From NCBI GenBank assembly GCA_965365655.1, contig CBDUCN010000093.1:1-16331 (forward strand): a DNA stretch of 16,331 nt, written 5' to 3'. This document shows positions 1 to 7,242 of this stretch, piece after piece. The notes below the pieces were generated by a model. That model searched no databases, had not been told where the DNA came from, and saw only the letters and a list, made by a program, of their open reading frames with translations. The position numbers and the translations under genes are program-made. Each line of letters opens with the position of its first letter. Positions within the stretch are counted from its first letter, which is position 1. The stretch comes from JBFHNV01 sp965365655 (lineage in GTDB: Bacteria > Pseudomonadota > Gammaproteobacteria > HK1).

Positions 1-15
1 TAGGAGCAGAACACG

Positions 16-798
16 ATGAGAGCCCTGTGGATCGCGAAGACCGGACTGGACGCGCAGCAGACGCGCATGTCCGTGGTCTCCAACAACCTGGCCAACGTCA
101 ACACCACCGGCTTCAAGCGTGATCGCGCGGTGTTCGAGGACCTGCTGTACCAGACGGTGCGCCAGCCCGGCGCGCAGTCCTCGGAGACCACGCAGCTCCC
201 GTCGGGTCTCAACATCGGCACCGGCGTGCGCACCGTGGCCACCGAGAAGCTGCACTCGCAGGGCAACCTGGTGCAGACGGAGAACGCGCTGGACCTCGCC
301 ATCGAGGGCCGCGGCTTCTTCGAGATCCAGCTTCCGGACGGCGGCGTGGCCTACAGCCGCGACGGCTCCTTCCAGCTCGACAACCAGGGCCAGATCGTGA
401 CCTCGCAGGGCTTCCTGCTGCAGCCCGGGATCACGATCCCCGAGGACACGCGCACCATCACCGTGGGCGCCGACGGCACCGTCACCGCGCTGGTGGCGGG
501 CGACAGCTCGCCGACCGAGGTGGGCACCATCCAGCTCGTGGACTTCATCAATCCGGGCGGCCTGCAGCCGCGCGGCGGCAACCTGTTCGAGGAGACCGCG
601 GCCAGCGGCTCCCCGACGTCGGGCACCCCGGGCAGCGACGGCCTCGGCGCGCTGAACCAGGGCAGCCTGGAGACCTCGAACGTCAACGTGGTGGAGGAGC
701 TGGTGAACATGATCGAGACGCAGCGCGCGTACGAGATCAACTCCAAGGCCATCGCGACTGCAGACGGCATGCTGCAGTTCGTCAACAACAACATCTGA
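16..798 (+). CDS. flgG: Flagellar distal rod protein FlgG
   Basis: FlgG builds the distal rod that crosses the periplasm and joins the proximal rod to the hook; it is exported by the flagellar type III apparatus. The 260-residue protein has the same length as Salmonella FlgG. Its N-terminus (MRALWIAKTGLDAQQ, then SNNLANVNTTGFKR) is the conserved rod/hook coiled-coil motif. The YQTVRQPGAQSS stretch at about residues 45-56 is the FlgG-specific segment that separates distal rod from hook protein. The C-terminus (ETSNVNVVEELVNMIETQRAYEINSKA) is the matching rod/hook signature. The start is supported by a TAGGAG ribosome-binding site at positions 1-6. It is followed closely by flgH, whose ribosome-binding site overlaps the flgG stop. 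The identity is secure. Confidence 0.97.
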   Translation: MRALWIAKTGLDAQQTRMSVVSNNLANVNTTGFKRDRAVFEDLLYQTVRQPGAQSSETTQLPSGLNIGTGVRTVATEKLHSQGNLVQTENALDLAIEGRGFFEIQLPDGGVAYSRDGSFQLDNQGQIVTSQGFLLQPGITIPEDTRTITVGADGTVTALVAGDSSPTEVGTIQLVDFINPGGLQPRGGNLFEETAASGSPTSGTPGSDGLGALNQGSLETSNVNVVEELVNMIETQRAYEINSKAIATADGMLQFVNNNI

Positions 799-806
799 GG
801 CGCGTC

Positions 807-1493
807 ATGAACCCGATCCACCGCCCGCTTCGCACCGCCGCGCTCGCCGCTGTCTGCGTCGCGCTCGCAGGCTGCATGGCGCAGCCCATCCGGCGCGCGG
901 ACCACCGCCCCGTGATGCCGGTGATCGCGCCGCAGCCGGCGCCGATGCAGGGCGGGCTCTATCACGCCGGCACCAGCCCGTCGCTGTTCGCGGACGTGAA
1001 GGCGAGCCGCATCGGCGACGTCATCACCGTCATCCTCAAGGAGAAGACGCAGGCGAGCAAGAAGGCCTCCACCAGCACCTCGAAGGAAAGCGAGCTGGAG
1101 CTTCCGAGCCCGACCATCCTCGGGCGCAACGTGACGCTGGGCGGCTATCCGCTGTTCAACAACTCGATCGACTCCAGCAACGACTTCACCGGCAAGGGCG
1201 ACAGCAGCCAGAGCAACAGCCTGACCGGCGACATCGCGGTCACCGTCGCCGCCGTGTACCCGAACGGCAACATGCTGGTGCGCGGCGAGAAGGTGCTCAC
1301 GCTGAACCAGGGCAGCGAGGTGGTGCGCATCTCCGGCCTGGTGCGCGCGGTGGACGTGACGCCGCAGAACACCGTGCTGTCGACGCAGATCGCCGACGCC
1401 CAGATCACCTACAGCGGAAACGGCGCGGTCGCCGAGAGCAACCAGCAGGGCTGGATCGCCCGCTTCTTCAACAGCCCCTTCTGGCCCCTGTGA
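807..1493 (+). CDS. flgH: Flagellar L-ring lipoprotein FlgH
   Basis: FlgH forms the outer-membrane L-ring, the bushing around the rod. The 228-residue product carries a lipoprotein signal peptide: a basic N-terminus, a hydrophobic run, then the lipobox LAGC with the lipidated cysteine at residue 23. The mature part shows family features, including LYHAGTSPSLFADVKASRIGD at about residues 50-70, followed by VITVILKEKTQASKKAS. The C-terminus contains the conserved VRISGLVR segment and ends in a WIARFFNSPFWPL-like tail. The gene starts 8 bases after flgG. A GAGG at 797-800 overlaps the flgG stop codon and lies 6 bases before the ATG, which suggests translational coupling. Export is through Sec and the lipoprotein pathway rather than the flagellar type III system. 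Confidence 0.97.
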   Translation: MNPIHRPLRTAALAAVCVALAGCMAQPIRRADHRPVMPVIAPQPAPMQGGLYHAGTSPSLFADVKASRIGDVITVILKEKTQASKKASTSTSKESELELPSPTILGRNVTLGGYPLFNNSIDSSNDFTGKGDSSQSNSLTGDIAVTVAAVYPNGNMLVRGEKVLTLNQGSEVVRISGLVRAVDVTPQNTVLSTQIADAQITYSGNGAVAESNQQGWIARFFNSPFWPL

Positions 1494-1506
1494 CGGGAGA
1501 TCTCGC

Positions 1507-2727
1507 ATGTTCCAGCCAGCTCACGCTTCCGGCGGCGGCGCGGTCATGACCCAGACCGGGCGCCGCATCGTGCTGCACCGCCAGCCGCGCGCCGAATCCG
1601 CGGAGCGCCCCGCGCGCGTCCCGCTGTCGCTGCTGCTCGCGGCGGCGCTGCTCGCGGCGGCGCCGTTCTCGAGCGCGCACGGCGCGCGGATCAAGGATCT
1701 GGCCGACGTGCAGGGCGTGCGCAGCAACAAGCTGCTGGGCTACGGCCTCGTCGTGGGCCTGACCGGCACCGGTGACGGCGCCAGCGGCGCGCCGTTCACC
1801 GCGCAGAGCCTTCGCAACATGCTCAGCCAGTACGGCGTCACCGTGCCGCAGAACGTGACCATCCGGCCGAAGAACGTGGCCGCGGTGTCGATCCACGCCG
1901 AGATCCCCGCGTTCGCGAAGCCGGGGCAGCGCATCGACGTCACGGTGTCCTCGCTGGGCGACGCGGAGAGCCTGCGCGGCGGCAGCCTGCTGATGACCAC
2001 GCTGCGCGGTCCGGACGGACAGGTGTACGCGCTGGCCCAGGGCGAGCTGGTGGTGGGGGGGCTCGGCGTGCAGGGCAGCGACGGCTCGCGCATCACGATC
2101 AACGTGCCCAGCGTGGGCCGCATCCCGAACGGCGCCACGGTGGAGCGCGCGGTGGGCAGCCCGTTCGGCGACGGCGGTCCGCTGGTGCTCAACCTGCACA
2201 GCGCGGACTTCACGACCGCGCAGCGCATGGAGCAGGCGATCAACGAGAGCCTGGGCGCCGGCACCGCGCGCGCGGTGGACGCGGTCAGCGTGCAGGTGCG
2301 CGCGCCGGCGGACAGCGCGCAGCGCGTGGGCTACGTCGCGGTGCTGGAGAACCTGGAGGTCGCGCCGGGCGACGCGGCGGCGCGCGTGATCGTCAACTCG
2401 CGCACCGGCACCGTCGTGATCGGCGCCAACGTGAGCGTCACCCCGGCCGCCGTGACCCACGGCAACCTGAGCGTGACGATCTCGGAGGACCCGCGGGTCA
2501 GCCAGCCGCAGCCCTTCTCCGAGGGCGGCACGACCCAGGTGGTCCCGAACAGCGACATCCAGGTGGTGCAGGAGTCCGGACGGATGTTCCTGTTCCGCCC
2601 GGGCATCACGCTGGACGCGATCGTGCGCGCGGTGAACGAGGTGGGCGCCGCGCCCGGCGACCTCGTCGCGATCCTCGAGGCGCTGAAGCAGGCCGGCGCG
2701 CTGCGCGCCGAGCTGATCGTGATCTGA
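1507..2727 (+). CDS. flgI: Flagellar P-ring protein FlgI
   Basis: FlgI forms the periplasmic P-ring that sits in the peptidoglycan around the rod. The mature region begins near ARIKDLADVQGVRSNKLLGY (about residue 60), and GLVVGLTGTGDG is a family hallmark. The predicted mature length of about 346 residues matches well-studied FlgI proteins. The open frame is 406 residues because the signal peptide is preceded by an unusual polar, Arg-rich N-terminal extension of about 38 residues. The hydrophobic core lies at about 39-54, with likely cleavage between residues 57 and 60. The start is chosen because GGGAGA at 1495-1500 lies 6 bases before ATG 1507. The internal ATG at 1546 has no visible ribosome-binding site. 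FlgA, the usual P-ring chaperone, is not in the window. Confidence 0.96.
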   Translation: MFQPAHASGGGAVMTQTGRRIVLHRQPRAESAERPARVPLSLLLAAALLAAAPFSSAHGARIKDLADVQGVRSNKLLGYGLVVGLTGTGDGASGAPFTAQSLRNMLSQYGVTVPQNVTIRPKNVAAVSIHAEIPAFAKPGQRIDVTVSSLGDAESLRGGSLLMTTLRGPDGQVYALAQGELVVGGLGVQGSDGSRITINVPSVGRIPNGATVERAVGSPFGDGGPLVLNLHSADFTTAQRMEQAINESLGAGTARAVDAVSVQVRAPADSAQRVGYVAVLENLEVAPGDAAARVIVNSRTGTVVIGANVSVTPAAVTHGNLSVTISEDPRVSQPQPFSEGGTTQVVPNSDIQVVQESGRMFLFRPGITLDAIVRAVNEVGAAPGDLVAILEALKQAGALRAELIVI

Positions 2728-2751
2728 GCGCCGCGCGCGGCCGTCGTCGTC

Positions 2752-3756
2752 ATGAGCACCTCGTCCCTTCCCGGCGCCGACCTGTACACCGACTTCGGCG
2801 GCTTCTCGCGGCTGCGCGCGCAGGCCCGCGAGGGCTCGGCCGAGGGCGCGCGCACCGCGGCGGAGCAGGCCGAGGCGCTGCTGCTGGGCATGATGATCAA
2901 GAGCATGCGTGCGGGCGTCGGTGCCGGGGCGTCCGGCGCCGGCATCCACCAGGGCATGTTCGACAGCCAGATCGCGATCAACCTCGCGAAGGGCGGCCGG
3001 CTCGGCTTCGCGCAGATGCTGCTCGGGGAGATCGCCCCGGGCGCAGTCGCCGGGGGCGCATCGACCCCGGGCGCCGCGGGCGAGCCGCGCGGCCTGCCGG
3101 CGCCGCCGCGCAACGTCGCGCTGAGGGCGCTGCTGCCGCCCGTGCGCGAGGCACCCCCGGACGCGGCGGGCCTGCCGCCCGAGCAGCCCGCCGCCCACGC
3201 CACCACCGCCGCCGGCGGCGCGGCGCCGGCGGCCGCTGCCGCCGGCACGGCGCAATGGAGCAGCCCCGAGGAGTTCGCGCGCGACCTGTGGCCGGCCGCG
3301 AGCCGCGCGGCGCGGGCGCTGGGCACGCAGCCCGAGGCGGTGCTCGCGGTGGCGGCGCTGGAGACCGGCTGGGGCCGGCACATGCCGCGCGGCGCCGACG
3401 GGCGCCCGAGCTTCAACCTGTTCGGGATCAAGGCGCACGGCTGGGGCGGCGCGGTGACCCACTCGCCGACGCTGGAGTTCGAGCAGGGCGCGTTCGCGCG
3501 CCGCGTGGAGCCGTTCCGCGCCTACGGTTCGCCGGAGGAGGCGTTTGAGGACTTTGCCGACTTCCTGAAGAGCCAGCCGCGGTACCGCGAGGCGCTCTCG
3601 CAGGCCGCGGATCCGGTCGCGTTCGTGCACGGACTTCAGAAAGCGGGCTATGCGACCGATCCCCGTTACGGGGAGAAGCTGGAGTCGGTGCTGCGCAGCG
3701 ACGTCCTGGGCCGGGTGCGGACGGCGGCCGCCGACGGCAACACCGATTCCGCCTGA
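2752..3756 (+). CDS. flgJ: Flagellar rod cap / peptidoglycan hydrolase FlgJ
   Basis: FlgJ caps the growing rod and opens the peptidoglycan so that the rod can pass through. This is the two-domain form. The N-terminal rod-binding domain occupies about residues 10-95 (EQAEALLLGMMIKSMR, then GMFDSQIAINLAKGGRLGFA). A low-complexity Ala/Pro/Gly linker follows at about 96-167. The C-terminal glucosaminidase-type domain spans about 170-322. The AALETGWG motif contains the expected catalytic glutamate, E204, followed by SFNLFGIKAHGWGG and the late YATDPRYGEKL motif. The length, 334 residues, is slightly above Salmonella FlgJ (316), mainly because of the linker. No clear Shine-Dalgarno precedes ATG 2752, so translation may depend on coupling to flgI, 24 bases upstream. 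Confidence 0.95.
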   Translation: MSTSSLPGADLYTDFGGFSRLRAQAREGSAEGARTAAEQAEALLLGMMIKSMRAGVGAGASGAGIHQGMFDSQIAINLAKGGRLGFAQMLLGEIAPGAVAGGASTPGAAGEPRGLPAPPRNVALRALLPPVREAPPDAAGLPPEQPAAHATTAAGGAAPAAAAAGTAQWSSPEEFARDLWPAASRAARALGTQPEAVLAVAALETGWGRHMPRGADGRPSFNLFGIKAHGWGGAVTHSPTLEFEQGAFARRVEPFRAYGSPEEAFEDFADFLKSQPRYREALSQAADPVAFVHGLQKAGYATDPRYGEKLESVLRSDVLGRVRTAAADGNTDSA

Positions 3757-3781
3757 CACCTGAACACCGCGAGAGCGTGCC

Positions 3782-5674
3782 ATGCCGTCCATCCTGAACA
3801 CCGGCCTCTCGGGCCTGCTGACCTTCCAGCGCGCGCTGGCGGTGACCTCGCACAACATCTCCAACGTGCACACCGACGGCTACACGCGCCAGCGCTCGGA
3901 GCTCGAGTCCAACATCGGCCAGGCGACCCCGCAGGGCTTCGTCGGCCGCGGCGTGCACGTGGACAACGTGCTGCGCGTCGGCGATCAGTTCGCGGAGGCG
4001 CGGCTCACCGACGCGATCACCGACAACGGGCGCACCGCCGAGTTCGCGGCCCTGGCCGGACGCCTGGACGACCTGCTGGCCGCCGGCGACGTGGGTCTGG
4101 GGCCCCTGATGGAGCGCTTCTTCGCGTCCGCGCAGGAGCTCGCGAACGACCCGGCCGACCCCACGCCGCGGCGCTTCATGCTCAGCGAAGCCGAGTCCCT
4201 GGTGTCCGGCTTCCACTTCCTGGACGACCAGATCGGGACCCTGGCCGGGGAGCTGAACACCCGCGTCGAGGTGCTGGTCGCGGACGTCAACGGGCTCGCC
4301 GAGGACATCGCGCGCATCAACAACGCGATCGTGTCCTCCACGGGCTTCGCGCGCGGCGCGCCGCCCAACGACCTGCTGGATCAGCGCCAGGCGCGCATCA
4401 ACGACCTCGCGGCGCTGATCTCGGTGCAGACCGTGGAGCAGGACAACGGCGCGCTGAACGTGTTCATCGGCAACGGCCAGGGGCTGGTCGTGAACACCAC
4501 CGCGACGCCGCTGACGACGCGCGCGGACCCCCGCGATCCGTCGCTGACCGCGGTCGCGATGGACAGTCCCGGGCAGCCGATCATCACCGAGCAGCTCTCG
4601 GGCGGCAGCCTGGGCGCGGTGCTGGATTTCCGTCGCGACGGCCTCGCCGACGCGCGCAACGCGCTGGGGCGTATCGCGATGGTGCTCGGCGAGACCTTCA
4701 ACGCGCAGCACCGGCGCGGAATGGACGCCGACGGCAACCTCGGCGGCGACTTCTTCTCGCTGGGCACACCGGCGGTCACGGCGGCCGGGACCAACGCCGG
4801 CGCGGCCACGGTCAGCGCCGCCGTGGTCGGCGCGAGCGCGCTGGCGGCCTCGGACTACCGACTCGACTTCGACGGCGCGCAGTTCACGCTGACCCGCCTC
4901 GCCGACGGCGCGGCGCAGACCGGCCCCGGGCCGTTCACCGTGGACGGCGTGCAGGTGAGCGTCGCGGGCGCGGCCGCCGCCGGCGACAGCTTCCTGATCC
5001 GGCCGGTGGCGTTCGCGGCCGGCCAGATCCAGCTCGCGATCGTGGACCCGGACGCGGTGGCCGCCGCGGACCCGGTGACCGGCGAGGCCGCGCTCGGCAA
5101 CCTGGGCGACGGGATCCTGTCCGCGCCGGCGACCCTGGACCCCGCGAACCCGGCACTGCGCGACAGCGTGGACATCCGGTTCAACGACCCGCCGGCGACC
5201 TTCGACGTCGTCGACGTGCTGAGCGGTACGCCGCTCGCGAGCGGCGTCGCGTTCACCGCCGGCGCGCCGATCGCGTTCAACGGCTGGAGCGTGCGCATCG
5301 ACGGCCAGCCCGGCGCCGGCGACCGCTTCCGCATCGAGGACAACGCGGGCGGCATCGGCGACAACCGCAACGCGCTCGCGCTGGCCGCGCTGCAGGTGAC
5401 CCCGACCGTCGAGGGCCGCGCGACCTTCGGCGAGAGCCACGCCGAGCTGGTCGGCGCGGCCGGCGTCAGCGCGCGCCAGGCCGGCTTCAACGCCGAGGCC
5501 CGCGAGCGCCTGCTGGCCGACGCGCAGAGCGCGCGCGACACCGTGTCGGGCGTGAACCTGGACGAGGAGGCGGTGGACCTCACCCGCTACCAGCAGGCCT
5601 ACCAGGCCATGGCCAGGGTGATCGACACCTCGAACTCGCTGTTCGGCGAGCTGCTCGCGGTGGTCCGCTCATGA
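3782..5674 (+). CDS. flgK: Flagellar hook-filament junction protein FlgK (HAP1)
   Basis: FlgK forms the first ring of the hook-filament junction. The N-terminus (MPSILNTGLSGLLTFQRALA, then SHNISNVHTDGYTRQR) and the C-terminus (SGVNLDEEAVDLTRYQQAYQA, then ARVIDTSNSLFGELL) are the terminal helices shared by axial proteins and are typical of FlgK. At 630 residues it is longer than E. coli FlgK (547). The extra length lies in the variable, surface-exposed middle, where two related modules are visible at about residues 357-410 and 461-521, each ending in a GDsF/GDRF-type motif. A GAGAG at 3771-3775 lies 6 bases before the ATG. The stop codon overlaps the flgL start (ATGA at 5671-5674), so the two junction proteins are probably translationally coupled. 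Confidence 0.96.
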   Translation: MPSILNTGLSGLLTFQRALAVTSHNISNVHTDGYTRQRSELESNIGQATPQGFVGRGVHVDNVLRVGDQFAEARLTDAITDNGRTAEFAALAGRLDDLLAAGDVGLGPLMERFFASAQELANDPADPTPRRFMLSEAESLVSGFHFLDDQIGTLAGELNTRVEVLVADVNGLAEDIARINNAIVSSTGFARGAPPNDLLDQRQARINDLAALISVQTVEQDNGALNVFIGNGQGLVVNTTATPLTTRADPRDPSLTAVAMDSPGQPIITEQLSGGSLGAVLDFRRDGLADARNALGRIAMVLGETFNAQHRRGMDADGNLGGDFFSLGTPAVTAAGTNAGAATVSAAVVGASALAASDYRLDFDGAQFTLTRLADGAAQTGPGPFTVDGVQVSVAGAAAAGDSFLIRPVAFAAGQIQLAIVDPDAVAAADPVTGEAALGNLGDGILSAPATLDPANPALRDSVDIRFNDPPATFDVVDVLSGTPLASGVAFTAGAPIAFNGWSVRIDGQPGAGDRFRIEDNAGGIGDNRNALALAALQVTPTVEGRATFGESHAELVGAAGVSARQAGFNAEARERLLADAQSARDTVSGVNLDEEAVDLTRYQQAYQAMARVIDTSNSLFGELLAVVRS

Positions 5675-6876
5675 CGCGCATCTCCAGCCAGCAGTTCTAC
5701 GACCGCGCGTTCCTCGACATCGGCAGGAACCAGGGCGAGATCGCGCGCCTGCAGGCCGGCATCGGGACCGGCAAGCGCATCCTGAAGCCGTCCGACGACC
5801 CGTCGGGCGCCGCGCGCGCGCGGGACCTCGAGGAGGCCCTCGCGCGCATCGAGCAGTACGGCAAGAACGCGGTGCTCGCCGAGCAGCGCCTGTCGCTGCA
5901 GGACAGCACCCTGGAAGGCGTGCAGAACCTGCTGGTGCGCGTGAAGGAGCTGTCGCTGCAGGCGAACTCCGGCGTGCAGACGCCCGAGACCCGCAACGCC
6001 ATCGCGACCGAGGTCAGCGAGCGGCTCAGCGAGCTGCTCGAGATCGCGAACACCCGCGACGCCGCCGGCGACTACCTGTTCTCGGGCTTCCGCAGCGACG
6101 TGCGCCCGTTCGAGCGCCTCGGCGGCGCGGTGGTCTACAACGGCGACCAGGGCACCCGCGAGCTGCAGGTGTCCGCGACGCGGCGCATCACCGCCGGCGA
6201 CCACGGCGCGCGCGTGTTCCTGCGCGTGCCGGGCGGCAACGGCGAGTTCTCGGTGAGCGCGGCTCCCGCGAACACCGGCACCGCGGTGACCGCGCCGGGC
6301 AGCGTCTCCGACGCGTCTGCCGCGACCGATCACGACTATTCGATCCGCTTCACCGGGCCCGCGACCTTCGACGTGGTGGACGACACTCTCGGTGCGACGG
6401 TGCTCGCCGCGCAGCCGTACACGCCCGGCGAGGCCATCACCTTCGACGGCATCACGACCAGCGTGAGCGGCCAGCCGGCGGCGGGCGATCGTTTCGACAT
6501 CGCGCCGGCGGTCGCGCAGTCGCCGTTCCAGACCCTGCAGGCCCTGGTCGACGTGCTCGCGGTGAACCCGGCCGACGGCGCCGCCCAGGCCCGCGTGAAC
6601 CAGGACATGAACCACGTGATCGACAGCCTGGACCAGGCCATCGACCACGTGCTCGAGGTGCGCGCCGTCACCGGCTCGCGTCTCAACGCGCTCGAGACGG
6701 TGAGCATCGAGCACGAGGATCTCGCGCTCGAGCTCGAGACCTCGCTGTCCAGCATCCAGGACCTGGACATGACCCGCGCGATCGGCACGCTGCAGCAGCG
6801 CATCGCGTCCCTGGAGGCGGCGCAGCAGAGCTTCGTCAGCCTCGCCCGCCTGTCCCTGTTCGACTTCCTGCGCTGA
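5671..6876 (+). CDS. flgL: Flagellar hook-filament junction protein FlgL (HAP3)
   Basis: FlgL forms the second junction ring and contacts flagellin. The N-terminus (MTRISSQQFYDRAFLDIGRN, then LQAGIGTGKRILKPSDDPSGA) is the flagellin-like D0/D1 signature of FlgL. The C-terminal helix (ETSLSSIQDLDMTRAIGTLQ, then SFVSLARLSLFDFLR) also fits. The length of 401 residues exceeds the E. coli protein (317). The extra part is a central insertion that includes a module at about residues 221-281 (IRFTGPATFDVVD ... SVSGQPAAGDRFDI) closely resembling the two modules in the neighbouring FlgK. The start overlaps the flgK stop by 4 bases. It is the last gene before a 366-base gap and is followed by a stem-loop. 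Confidence 0.95.
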   Translation: MTRISSQQFYDRAFLDIGRNQGEIARLQAGIGTGKRILKPSDDPSGAARARDLEEALARIEQYGKNAVLAEQRLSLQDSTLEGVQNLLVRVKELSLQANSGVQTPETRNAIATEVSERLSELLEIANTRDAAGDYLFSGFRSDVRPFERLGGAVVYNGDQGTRELQVSATRRITAGDHGARVFLRVPGGNGEFSVSAAPANTGTAVTAPGSVSDASAATDHDYSIRFTGPATFDVVDDTLGATVLAAQPYTPGEAITFDGITTSVSGQPAAGDRFDIAPAVAQSPFQTLQALVDVLAVNPADGAAQARVNQDMNHVIDSLDQAIDHVLEVRAVTGSRLNALETVSIEHEDLALELETSLSSIQDLDMTRAIGTLQQRIASLEAAQQSFVSLARLSLFDFLR

Positions 6877-6898
6877 ACCCGTGACCCCGACTCCCGTT

Positions 6899-6921
6899 CG
6901 CGGCGGCCGCATGCCGCCGCG
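6899..6921 (+). terminator. Stem-loop after flgL, possible terminator
   Basis: A 9-bp perfect stem (arms beginning CGCGGCGGC and ending GCCGCCGCG) encloses a 5-base loop, CGCAT. It starts 22 bases after the flgL stop. There is no T-tract downstream, so it is either a weak or Rho-assisted terminator, or a 3'-end stabiliser of the flgG-flgL transcript. Confidence 0.45.
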
Positions 6922-7018
6922 GCGGGTGCGCGCGCTCGGGCTGCGCGGAGATTCGCGTTCTGGCGCAGGGAACGCAGGGTAGACACGGTAATCCTCCAGC
7001 CCCCGAGGCCGGCACGGG

Positions 7019-7039
7019 GCATGGGCAAAGCGCCCATGC
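7019..7039 (+). repeat. Perfect inverted repeat upstream of fliC promoter
   Basis: GCATGGGC and GCCCATGC form an 8-bp perfect stem around the loop AAAGC. It lies about 80 bases upstream of the fliC -35 element and is not followed by a T-tract. It could end read-through transcripts from flgL or serve as a binding site. The sequence alone does not decide. Confidence 0.4.
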
Positions 7040-7118
7040 AGGGAACGCCCGCGACGGCCGAAAACTCCCACTAGAGACGCGCGACGGACGCGCCATCGAG
7101 ACCGAAACCGGAGATCGT

Positions 7119-7146
7119 CAAAGTTCCCGGCCGAGGCGTCCGATAA
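7119..7146 (+). promoter_or_regulatory. sigma28 (FliA) promoter for fliC
   Basis: CAAAGTTC at 7119-7126 and TCCGATAA at 7139-7146 match the FliA consensus TAAAGTTT / GCCGATAA at six of eight and seven of eight positions. The spacer is 12 bases rather than the usual 11. Transcription would start near 7153, giving a leader of about 90 bases. A sigma28 promoter is expected for a late flagellar gene such as flagellin. Confidence 0.75.
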
Positions 7147-7175
7147 CTACGGCGTGGAGACAGTGCACAGGAGAG

Positions 7176-7237
7176 TGACTCCGGCATTGTCCGAGACCAG
7201 ACAGGTCAGACCACTCGGAATTCACTCACTGGAGTCA
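7176..7237 (+). promoter_or_regulatory. fliC leader stem that covers the ribosome-binding site
   Basis: The fliC Shine-Dalgarno GGAG (7231-7234) lies 8 bases before ATG 7243. It sits inside the 3' arm of a possible 9-bp helix pairing 7176-7184 with 7229-7237 (TGACTCC with GGAGTCA, plus a G-U and a G-C pair). The enclosed region can form a further stem, CCGAG (7191-7195) with CTCGG (7214-7218). Four GGA triplets lie in the leader, at about 7156, 7170, 7217 and 7231. GGA triplets are the core of CsrA/RsmA sites, although none here shows the full extended consensus. Translational control of flagellin is inferred. Confidence 0.45.
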
Positions 7238-7242
7238 GAACA

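Larger units (their letters stand above)
6877..7242 (+). other. flgL-fliC intergenic region
   Basis: This 366-base gap has no credible gene. In order it holds a GC stem-loop just after flgL (6899-6921), a second perfect stem-loop (7019-7039), a sigma28-type promoter (7119-7146), and an untranslated leader of about 90 bases that can pair with the fliC ribosome-binding site. A GG-N10-GC element at 6961-6976 weakly resembles a sigma54 promoter. No glycosylation genes lie here, unlike the equivalent position in some Pseudomonas strains. Confidence 0.8.

Noticed and set aside
3635..3665. sigma28-like sequence before flgK
   Set aside because: ACCGATCC matches the -10 at only five of eight positions, has no clear -35, and lies inside flgJ.
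1468..3873. An 801-residue open frame on the minus strand across flgI and flgJ
   Set aside because: It runs antisense to two secure genes. Its translation is low-complexity Arg/Ala/Val/His text with no recognisable domain, as expected when high-GC genes are read backwards.
7010..7026. GGCACG as the -24 part of a sigma54 promoter
   Set aside because: The -24 half matches, but the required GC ten bases later is GG.
6981..7075. Possible cyclic-di-GMP (GEMM-type) riboswitch before fliC
   Set aside because: A GGGCAAAGC string looked suggestive, but it is simply part of a perfect hairpin. The conserved paired helices and GACGCAAAGC core of the class are absent, and the stretch lies upstream of the proposed fliC start.
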